From Bacteroidota bacterium (lineage in GTDB: Bacteria > Bacteroidota > Bacteroidia > UBA7662 > CANHCV01): a DNA stretch of 40,068 nucleotides. The stretch lies in assembly GCA_947501265.1 (NCBI GenBank), contig CANMVY010000016.1, positions 1 through 40,068 on the forward strand. The letters run 5' to 3'. Shown piece by piece: positions 23,024 to 30,700 of the stretch (within the stretch, counting starts at the first letter, position 1; the number at the start of each line of letters is the position of its first letter). Under the pieces are notes generated by a model. That model saw only the letters and a list, made by a program, of their open reading frames with translations. It searched no databases and was not told the DNA's origin. The position numbers were made by a program, and so were the translations under genes.

Positions 23024-24844
23024 ATGCAATTCGTCCTACCTTTCTTTTTTGGTTTGTTTGTTATCTCTGGATTTTCTCAAAATTTTGTTCAGTCATCAGG
23101 GGTGGACATCACCGAGAATCGGTTGCCGAGTACGCCTTGGTTAACGCAATCGAAGAATTTTCAAATTTTGGAGTCGAAAGACATTCACCGTTTACCGGTA
23201 AGAACCGTAGCCGATTTATTGCAGTATGTTTCTGGGGTTGATTTAAGAAGTCGAGGTCCGTTTGCGCAAGCCGACGTGAGCATCCAAGGTTCCACCTTTG
23301 AACAAGTATTGATTTTAATTGATGGAATTCCCGTTAGAGATCCTCAAACCGGTCATCATGCTTTAAATCTTCCCATTTCTTTGCATCAAATCGAGCGCAT
23401 TGAAATCATCAAGGGAACGGCAGCCCGAATCTTTGGAGCGAATGCGTTGGCCGGTGCCATCAACATCATTACCATCAAACCCCAAAATGGAATCAAAATC
23501 ATTGCCCAATCGGTTTGGGGGAGAGATGCAAAGCTGGATCAACAAATGAATTCCCAAAACGTGGTTTTACAAGCAAAAATGGGTAAAATTGGGCACAGTT
23601 TGGGAATGGAGTGGCTGGAATCCGATGGTTACCGATACAATTCCACAGTGGATCAAAAAAGAATGACTTACCTAGGAAATTACCAAGGAAAAAGTGCTTG
23701 GAATTGGATGGCAGGAGGGTTAATCAATTCCTTTGGAGCCAATAGCTACTACGCCTTTCCCTACGATAGCAATGCGTTTGAAACGGTTCAAAACGCTTTC
23801 ATCTCATTGCAAAACACCCGAGAATTGGGAAAAACAAAAGTAAAATTTTCGGGGTTTTTCCGAAAAAATTGGGACGATTATGTTTTAAGAAAACAGCAGC
23901 CCAATTATTATCGCAATGTTCATCAAAGTGAAAATACAGGATGGATGGCTCAAGGAAATCGGCCAACTTCCCAGGGCGTTCTTGGGTTTGGGACCGAAAT
24001 TCGACGTGAATTTATTCAAAGCAGCAATTTAGGAACTCACCAAAGATGGATTCAAACCAATTTTCTCGAACAAGCTTGGTCGTTTTCCAAGGGCTGGCGA
24101 GTGCTTGCCGGAATCAACGCTCAGTGGGCTTCTGAAAGAGGATGGAAAGTTTATCCAGGATTGGAAGCTTCGAAGAGTTGGGAAAAAACCTCGGTTTTTG
24201 CGAATGTTGGACGTGGTTCCCGATATCCAACGTACACCGATTTGTATTACCAAGATCGCGCAAATCGAGGAAATCCGAACCTGCTTCCTGAATGGGCAAC
24301 TTCCGGTGAATTGGGAATTCGATACCAAAATTCAAAAATTACCTTTCATTCGGCTATTTTCCAGAGAAATGTGGTTGATATGATTGATTTTGTTCGTGAA
24401 TCATCTTCCCAACCGTGGATTCCTCAAAATATTGGAAATGCTCTTTTTCAAGGAATTGAAGGAAGAGTTCGCATCAAAACTGAGTTAAAATGGAAGGAAT
24501 TCTGTTGGAATCAACTAACGCTTTCTCACCAATGGATTGGAGCGAAATATCAATCCAACGCCGCTTTCAGCAAATATGCTTTGGATCATTTACAACAACA
24601 ATCCATCTTTGAAACCGATTTTTCGCTACAACAAAAATGGGGCATGAATGTCATTTATCGTCGATTTAATCGCATCAATCAAGCTCCCATTTCGGTGCTA
24701 GACCTACGGGCATTGTTTAAGATTGGATTTGCGTTAAAAGCCTTTGCAGAAGTGAATAACGCATTCGATCAATCTTACACCTTAACTGGAAATGTACCCA
24801 TGCCGGGAAGATGGGTTTCGGTTGGATTTTTGTGGAAACGATAA
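23024..24844 (+). CDS. TonB-dependent receptor, BtuB-like
   Basis: The frame begins at 23006 but the promoter box lies at 23001-23008, so the ATG at 23024 (MQFVLPFFFGLFVISGFSQ, a signal peptide) is the likely start, giving 606 residues. A plug domain follows at about 30-150 (LPVRTVADLLQYVSGVDLRS, IDGIPVRDPQTG, IFGANALAGAINIIT) and then a 22-strand-type barrel. The length, the short N-terminus without a carboxypeptidase-like domain and the LLQYVSGV plug pattern resemble cobalamin/siderophore receptors of the BtuB class. No other cobalamin genes are present and no riboswitch fits upstream, so the ligand remains open. The gene ends tail to tail with the DUF4838 gene, with no spacing. Confidence 0.88.
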   Translation: MQFVLPFFFGLFVISGFSQNFVQSSGVDITENRLPSTPWLTQSKNFQILESKDIHRLPVRTVADLLQYVSGVDLRSRGPFAQADVSIQGSTFEQVLILIDGIPVRDPQTGHHALNLPISLHQIERIEIIKGTAARIFGANALAGAINIITIKPQNGIKIIAQSVWGRDAKLDQQMNSQNVVLQAKMGKIGHSLGMEWLESDGYRYNSTVDQKRMTYLGNYQGKSAWNWMAGGLINSFGANSYYAFPYDSNAFETVQNAFISLQNTRELGKTKVKFSGFFRKNWDDYVLRKQQPNYYRNVHQSENTGWMAQGNRPTSQGVLGFGTEIRREFIQSSNLGTHQRWIQTNFLEQAWSFSKGWRVLAGINAQWASERGWKVYPGLEASKSWEKTSVFANVGRGSRYPTYTDLYYQDRANRGNPNLLPEWATSGELGIRYQNSKITFHSAIFQRNVVDMIDFVRESSSQPWIPQNIGNALFQGIEGRVRIKTELKWKEFCWNQLTLSHQWIGAKYQSNAAFSKYALDHLQQQSIFETDFSLQQKWGMNVIYRRFNRINQAPISVLDLRALFKIGFALKAFAEVNNAFDQSYTLTGNVPMPGRWVSVGFLWKR

Positions 24845-27115
24845 TTACTTCACTTCGATTTCATCCAGAAACAACCAACTTTTATTCCCGTGGTAGGGAT
24901 GCCAAAGTGGAAGTTCCTTGGAAGCAACCACCTCAAATTTCACGGCCAAGATTTTTCCAACCGAGGCAGGAACGGCAAACGAATAATCAAACGTCGTCGC
25001 ATCCTGCATGCTGGAATTCATTTGCTTGTTCTCTCCCAAAGAGATCCATTTTCCATCCGTTTTCTGAACCCATCCTTGAATGGTTTCAGGGAAAATGATC
25101 CAACTTTTGGGGTAACTCAACACCCCCAGCGAAATCGTTTTTGCTTCAAAAGGTTGATTCATGGGCATTTCTACAGAAACATCTTTTCCTTCCCAACCCA
25201 ACCAATTCAATTTCCAGTTGGTGGTTCCGTGAACGCCATCGGACAGCCGCGCAGCTCCTTCTCCGGTGTAGCGAGGATCGGAAGCCGGAATCAATTTCGG
25301 AAGTTGATGAAAGGCCGCGTTTCCTTCGACCGAAACTTGGGTAGCTTTCTTGGTTTCAACGTAATACTTTTCGGCATTCATGCCGTTTTCATCGAATTCC
25401 CACGTTCCCGTTTCCGAGCAAATTCGGTGAAAATCTTCCAATAAATTCGCCATTTCTTCCTTTTTCAACCATGTTCCATTCTTTTCTTCATAAAATCCAC
25501 GTGGTCCAAAAAGTTCGGTTTTGGCTATTTCCAAGCAGGAATATTGGATAGGAAGATGGGCAACCTTCACGCGCTCATGAAAAGCCGAGTCGGATTGGGT
25601 TGCCGCTAGAGCTGCCGAAAACAACGTTTCGTAAAGGGTGATGAAGTTGGAATTTAAAAAGGTATTCTTGTACTGGGCCGGACTTCCGTAGATGTCCAAA
25701 CCTTGTTTGGTTTCGTTAGCGTTGCGGTGGAGGATATCTTGATATGCTTGAATTTCTTCGGCGGCGGGGCCGTAATAGGAGGAAAGAAACTTTTGCCGAA
25801 TTTGATCTTCCCGAACGTTCGGATTCCACATCCATTGACTTAGAAGATAACTTTTGTACTGCGCCCATTCCACTCCATTTCGGGCATTTCCCTGCTCAAA
25901 TACTGCAGAAACATTGTTTTTTGAGAACAACTGAAGGTTGGATTGAAGGGTGTGAAGATTGGGGAACGGACACAAATAGTTGGTAAACTGAACGGTGTAG
26001 TCCCAAATTTTCAATGTTCCTCCGCCCAATTGTGCCCACCCTTGGAGGTCATCTACAAAGGATTTGGAGCCGGGATGGGTGAGCATATCGGCACTTCGAT
26101 CCAATTCGATGGAACAAAGGGTGACCCAAACGTTTTTGGCGGGTTTGGTAATTTTAGGTGGTTTTCGGGTGTATTGATACGCCAAGGTGGTGATGATTTG
26201 CTGCGGAAAGGCCTCGGCCACTTGGTTTACCAATTGCAGCATCAATCCGGCGGGCGAACCTTCTTGTTGGTCGATTTTCTTGCAATTTTCACATTCGCAG
26301 TTGTAATAGCAATCGTTTTGGCTCACACTCCAGATGCGATAATCGGGATGAGCTTGAATTTCTTTCCCCAGATTTTGGATGATGAGTTCGCGAACGGCGG
26401 GATTGGAAAGGCAAAGTTGACCAAACGGAATGCGTTTCCCGCCAACGAGGGAAAAATATTCGGGGTGAGCCTCGAAATGTACCTTGGGATCCACCAATTT
26501 GTTGAAGGTGTGGACGTAATAACCCTTGAACCAGAAGTCGCCGATGCCGTACACTTTTCGCCAATCTTTGTAGAATTCGGAATCGTTGTAAGGGCCATTC
26601 ACCATGCGCACATCGAAAGCGGGTTGCTCGGTACGATCGATGGAATAAGGAATGAAAATGTTGGATTTCTGATTCCACGCTGTAAACCGATATTCGGTTG
26701 GCGAAAAAACCAAGCAATTTAAATAATCTTCGAAAAAGGTGGTAACGGCATTCACCAATCCTTTTCGGGGGCCGCCGTTTAGCGTTAGACTTTGGGCGTC
26801 TGTTTTAATTTGAAGGGCATCGGTTTGAGGCAATTCGGTTAGTCCGAAAAACACTTTTTGGGTTTTGGAGAAGCTCTTTTCTTTGGATTTATAGGTGGAG
26901 AGAGTAACGGTTCTGAACGTTGGGATTTTCATTTTCTCCAAAGCATCTTGAAAAACGCTCAGCGCATGGGTGGTGCCGGCATTCATGGAATCGGGCACGA
27001 TGATGATGGGGAAAGCCGTGTGTTTTTTTCCTTTTTGGAGTTGAACGGAAACGAGGTTGAAGCTCCAGGAGGAGAGGGAGGTTAGCAATAATAAGAGGGA
27101 GACCAAAATTTTCAT
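24845..27115 (-). CDS. DUF4838 domain-containing exported protein
   Basis: The frame extends to 27295, but its first 60 codons run through a dispersed repeat, so the ATG at 27115 is chosen; it starts a signal peptide (MKILVSLLLLLTSLSSWSF) and gives 756 residues. After an N-terminal domain like those preceding alpha-glucuronidase/hexosaminidase-type barrels, the DUF4838 region spans about residues 190-450 (IPYSIDRTEQPAFDVRMVNG; the Cys-rich NDCYYNCECENCKK). The C-terminal ~150 residues (LSDGVHGTTNWKLNWLGWEG) resemble a discoidin/F5-8C-like carbohydrate-binding fold. The family is thought to be glycoside-hydrolase-related but its reaction is not known. TATTTTTA on the minus strand at 27119-27126 could be the -7 box, again almost touching the start codon. 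Confidence 0.85.
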   Translation of the reverse strand: MKILVSLLLLLTSLSSWSFNLVSVQLQKGKKHTAFPIIIVPDSMNAGTTHALSVFQDALEKMKIPTFRTVTLSTYKSKEKSFSKTQKVFFGLTELPQTDALQIKTDAQSLTLNGGPRKGLVNAVTTFFEDYLNCLVFSPTEYRFTAWNQKSNIFIPYSIDRTEQPAFDVRMVNGPYNDSEFYKDWRKVYGIGDFWFKGYYVHTFNKLVDPKVHFEAHPEYFSLVGGKRIPFGQLCLSNPAVRELIIQNLGKEIQAHPDYRIWSVSQNDCYYNCECENCKKIDQQEGSPAGLMLQLVNQVAEAFPQQIITTLAYQYTRKPPKITKPAKNVWVTLCSIELDRSADMLTHPGSKSFVDDLQGWAQLGGGTLKIWDYTVQFTNYLCPFPNLHTLQSNLQLFSKNNVSAVFEQGNARNGVEWAQYKSYLLSQWMWNPNVREDQIRQKFLSSYYGPAAEEIQAYQDILHRNANETKQGLDIYGSPAQYKNTFLNSNFITLYETLFSAALAATQSDSAFHERVKVAHLPIQYSCLEIAKTELFGPRGFYEEKNGTWLKKEEMANLLEDFHRICSETGTWEFDENGMNAEKYYVETKKATQVSVEGNAAFHQLPKLIPASDPRYTGEGAARLSDGVHGTTNWKLNWLGWEGKDVSVEMPMNQPFEAKTISLGVLSYPKSWIIFPETIQGWVQKTDGKWISLGENKQMNSSMQDATTFDYSFAVPASVGKILAVKFEVVASKELPLWHPYHGNKSWLFLDEIEVK

Positions 27116-27165
27116 GGTTAAAAATACGGAGGGAATGGAAATGGTGTTGGAAAATTTTGGGAAGT

Positions 27166-27209
27166 GGTCTCGATCCTTTTCTTTCAGAAAAACTAGAGGA
27201 ACGATCCGG
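27166..27209 (-). repeat. solitary copy of the palindromic repeat family
   Basis: The minus strand carries the same TTTTTCTGAAAGAAAA core followed by GGATCGAGACC, with CCGG at the far end, as in the seven-copy array at 5131-5618. The left arm is degenerate (CCTCTAG in place of CCTCGAG). This shows the unit is dispersed in the genome rather than specific to the island. Confidence 0.8.
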
Positions 27210-27254
27210 TACCTGAGGAGCTTCGAAGGACGGTGCCTGAGGGAGCTAGAAGGA
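27207..27254. repeat. two tandem 24-bp palindromic units
   Basis: CGGTACCTGAGGAGCTTCG plus AAGGA (27207-27230) is followed directly by CGGTGCCTGAGGGAGCTAG plus AAGGA (27231-27254), matching at 20 of 24 positions. The CCTGAGGGAGCT-GAAGG pattern resembles short dispersed repeats common in Bacteroidota intergenic DNA. Confidence 0.6.
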
Positions 27255-27412
27255 CGGTTTGGTTCACTTGGAGGAAGAACTTCTCGATCCTCCACTCGCT
27301 TTGCTCGCAGCTGGTTGATGTGTCTGCGGAAGGATTTAAGTAGCGGCAGGGGCCCTGGCGAGCTGTCCTATTTATCGGTAGTCTTTAAAAACAACAGTAA
27401 AATCGAATAATT

Positions 27413-27440
27413 AAAAAAGGGGACTAACGTCCAACCCCTC
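27413..27440 (-). terminator. probable intrinsic terminator of the T9SS gene pair
   Basis: On the minus strand GGAC-GTTA-GTCC forms a short stem, extended by GG/CC across a two-base TT bulge, and is followed by six T. It lies about 300 nt past the stop of the second T9SS gene and upstream of the DUF4838 gene, which fits separating the two units. Confidence 0.55.
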
Positions 27441-27482
27441 CCCGGAAGTAAAGTTACGTTGTAGATTTTTGCAAGCCGTATC

Positions 27483-27521
27483 ATAAACGTTTATAAACGG
27501 ATAAAACGTTTATAAACGTTT
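27483..27521. promoter_or_regulatory. paired AT-rich palindromes, possible operator
   Basis: ATAAACGTTTAT (27483-27494) and AAACGTTTATAAACGTTT (27504-27521) are both perfect palindromes sharing the AAACGTTTAT core, with centres about two helical turns apart. This layout is typical of a binding site for a dimeric regulator. It lies about 370-400 bp upstream of the DUF4838 start. Function is inference. Confidence 0.4.
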
Positions 27522-27620
27522 CATTTACGACTAAATCCGAAAAAAGCCATAAACTGCTATCGGTGGGGGCGTTTTTTTTATAGGGGGTATTTGAATGGGT
27601 TGGGGTTTGATATTGTTGGG

Positions 27621-27734
27621 ATCAACCTACGTGTTGATCCGATCGGGGATTTATCAACCTACGTGTTGATCCTAACGGTTAGGAATCAACCTACGTGTTG
27701 ATCCGATCGGGGATTTATCAACCTACGTGTTGAT
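27621..27734. repeat. four-hairpin array with exact 32-bp period
   Basis: ATCAACCTACGTGTTGAT occurs at 27621, 27653, 27685 and 27717, each forming a 6-bp stem (ATCAAC/GTTGAT). The three 14-bp spacers are CCGATCGGGGATTT, CCTAACGGTTAGGA and again CCGATCGGGGATTT, so each spacer also begins with its own palindrome (CCGATCGG or a CCTAAC/GTTAGG pair). The array starts 3 nt past the TAA of the T9SS gene, so it would form the start of that mRNA's 3' untranslated region. Confidence 0.9.
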
Positions 27735-27737
27735 ATT

Positions 27738-30700
27738 TTACCTACCATCCCCTTTTACCAACTTCAGGTGGTACCAAACTCCGTTTTGAACAACACTCAG
27801 ATGGTATAATCCATTCGGCTGGGAACGTAAATCAACATTCAACGTGCCCGAGCCAGCCGCATCTTTCTGTTGCCATACCAACTGTCCCAATGCGTTTTCA
27901 ACCCGAACATCGCTCATTCCAGAACCTTTCAAATTCAATTGAAACAATCCCGTTGATGGATTTGGAAACACTTGAATCAGCTCTTCCAACGATCGAGCAC
28001 CTTGGGCTACTTCAACCATAATTTGAACCGTATCCGTACACCCTTCAGCATTATAACCAATCACCTGATAATTCGTAGTTACCGAAGGAGAAGCCGTTAC
28101 AAATCCAGCACTTGGATTTGAAATGCCCGTTGAAGGAATCCATTGGAACCTTACCCCTCCAATTACGTTAATTTGAACACTACCACCAGCTGCAATTCGG
28201 AAAAGCGTTTGATTGGATCTCAAAGTAGGCTTAGAGGCAATAAAAGCTCCAACTTTTACTTTGGGCGACAAGCAAGAAGCGAAGGAAATTTCCCAGTTGA
28301 AAGCATAAGGCCAGAAATGAATTCCTTGTGAACTTCCTCCAATTTGAATTACCTCGGATATTCCCATGGGGTAACTGCCTTTGTTGGCGGCCATGCCCAA
28401 TCGGGCATTTCCGTTAACGCCAACCAACTCCAAACGATAGCCGGAATCGGCTGGTAGAAACCACATCGGCGAAAACTTGCTCCATCCCGGCCCAATATTC
28501 TGGTTATGACTCCAAATTCTTCCGCTGCGAGAAACCACACGGAAGGTAGCAGAACTCCCGCCTACATCGGATTTTACCCAAAATGAACGCAAAGTAATTC
28601 CTTGATTTGCTTTTACATCAAACAAAATTCCGTGGGTTTGATTTCCAAAGCTATCCACCTCAAAAGAGGAATCTAAACCGGTTGTTAACGATGAGTATTT
28701 GGCCGATTGGGCCAAATATCCATTGGAATATTGCAATGGTACCGAGCGGAAGGTATCTCCCACAAAAACCACCCGATTTGAATCGGATTCTTGGTACCAA
28801 AACAAACTATCGCCCGAATGGGCCGCAGGAAATACAATGGGTTCTCCCAAACAAAACGTATCACTTCGCACCAATGGTGCTGAAGGTGAAATCGAAAAAG
28901 ATCGTTCTTCGTTCCAACTGTTGTTGGTTGCATTTAAATCACCAACAACCTGAACTTGAAACTCTACCAAATAGGAACCTACAGCTGGAATGAGCATGGG
29001 AGTGCTTGCCACTGTTCGAAGGGTATCCCCTGGCAAAATTTGCTGAGAAAAGGGAATCGATAGGGAAGGAAAATTACCGACCTTCACCTGAACCGATCCC
29101 GACGAAATGGTATCCGTTCCTGTATTTTTCAAAGAAACACTGGGTAGAAACGAAAGGCCACACGTGGAATTCGATGATTCTTTGGAAGGCAAAACGGCGG
29201 CATCTCGAAGATGCAAACGCTCAAAAACCCGCACTTCATCCAAGGCCAAAACTCCATCAGAACCTCCATTCACTCCCACCAAACGGAACTTCATGGTGGC
29301 CCAAGCTGGATTCAAAGGGATTTGAGCCAACTGCCATTTCCTTGGGCCATTGCCGGTTATCTCCCACACTTTTCTCCAACCGCCCCGGTCGTTCACCTCC
29401 ACCGAAAGCGATTGGCAACGGGTGCCAAAATTCATGTACCAAAACTCCAAGGTTGGATTGATCTTTCCAAAAACCGAAAAACAATCGCTCTCCAATCGAG
29501 CAGTATCGGTTTTCGTCGGATTCAAGGCATCAAAAAATACCATGTATTGGTCGATGGTTGATCCCGATTTTCCAAACAAAGGACCTGAATTCAAAGTAGT
29601 TCTTCCCGCTTGAACCGTCCAATCTTTTTGATCTTCTTTGGATTGATAATAATATTGATTGTTCACTCCGAAATCAAATCCGAATGGCACTTGAGGTCCA
29701 TTGGAAATGGTGATGAAATTACGTTTCTCCACAGAATCGGTTCCCAAATTATTGGTAGCAATAAGTTTTAATGAATAAACACCGGGAACATTAAAAATCA
29801 CTTGCGGATTCACCGAACGAGCGCTTGTCCCATTCACAAACGTTACGGTATTCGGTGTAATGATCCATCGATTATTCTTGGGGTAGTTGGTGGAAGCATT
29901 CACCAACGTCACTGGAAATCCAGTACATCCCACCGAATCGCCGGTTGATGTTCCGAATTGAGCAACAGGAAAACCTGCAATGGAAAACAAAGGAGTTTGC
30001 CAAACGCCTCGACCATAGGTTCCGGAACGAAGTAAACTTTGATTTCGATTGGTTCGAGAGTGAAAAATTTCCAATTCCGAAACCGTCACCGCATCTGGCA
30101 ATCCGGCCGAAAAACGAATCCACTGAACCGTGTTGGTATCGCGGTAATAAACACCTCCATCTGTTCCCAAATAGAGCGCATCGCCTTCACTGCTATCCAC
30201 CACCAACGTATTCATCTTTACATTGGGTAAATTACCAGAAATATCGGTCCACGTTAACCCTTTGTCTTCGCTTCGAAACACCCGATTTCCTTGAATGATG
30301 TTCACTCGATTCTGCACCCGAAAATCGGAAGCAATGTCCACTACCCGACCTCTTCCTGGCAACTGATTGGAAAGCGGCACCCAATTGGGGTTTGTTGCAT
30401 TCACGTTATCCGAACGGGTTAAATGCTGACGGCCGGTTGCGAAGTACAAAACATCGTGGTTCACAGCCGACTGTTCGATAACCCGAATATTATCCTCTGG
30501 CCCAATGCCGGCCGATGGAGTAATGGTTCTCCAATTCACTTGGAAAGCTGAATTAGCTTTAAGATTCGAAGTTTTCCAAAGGTTTTTGTACCCCAAAAAC
30601 ATCACGTTCCTGTTACTTCGGTGAATTTCGTAAGGGGTAACCCAATCGCCTTGCTCACCGGAAATGGAGCCTGTTATTCCCTGACTCGAAGCGCCACCGT

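Larger units (their letters stand above)
27116..27737. other. repeat-rich intergenic region
   Basis: This 622-bp stretch holds no convincing gene. From left to right it contains a solitary copy of the 5131-5618 repeat, two tandem 24-bp units, a minus-strand terminator, a pair of AAACGTTTAT-type palindromes and the four-hairpin array; each is listed separately. The remaining sequence (about 27260-27410) looks unremarkable. Confidence 0.7.

Noticed and set aside
25943-26722. 259-codon plus-strand frame inside the DUF4838 gene
   Set aside because: It is antisense to a well-supported coding frame with signal peptide and family motifs, and shows no domain of its own.
27116-27295. Longer N-terminus for the DUF4838 protein
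   Set aside because: It would be encoded by dispersed repeats and would bury the signal peptide 60 residues inside the protein.
27621-27734. CRISPR array
   Set aside because: The repeats are only 18 bp, spacers are 14 bp, spacers 1 and 3 are identical and all contain palindromes, and there are no cas genes.
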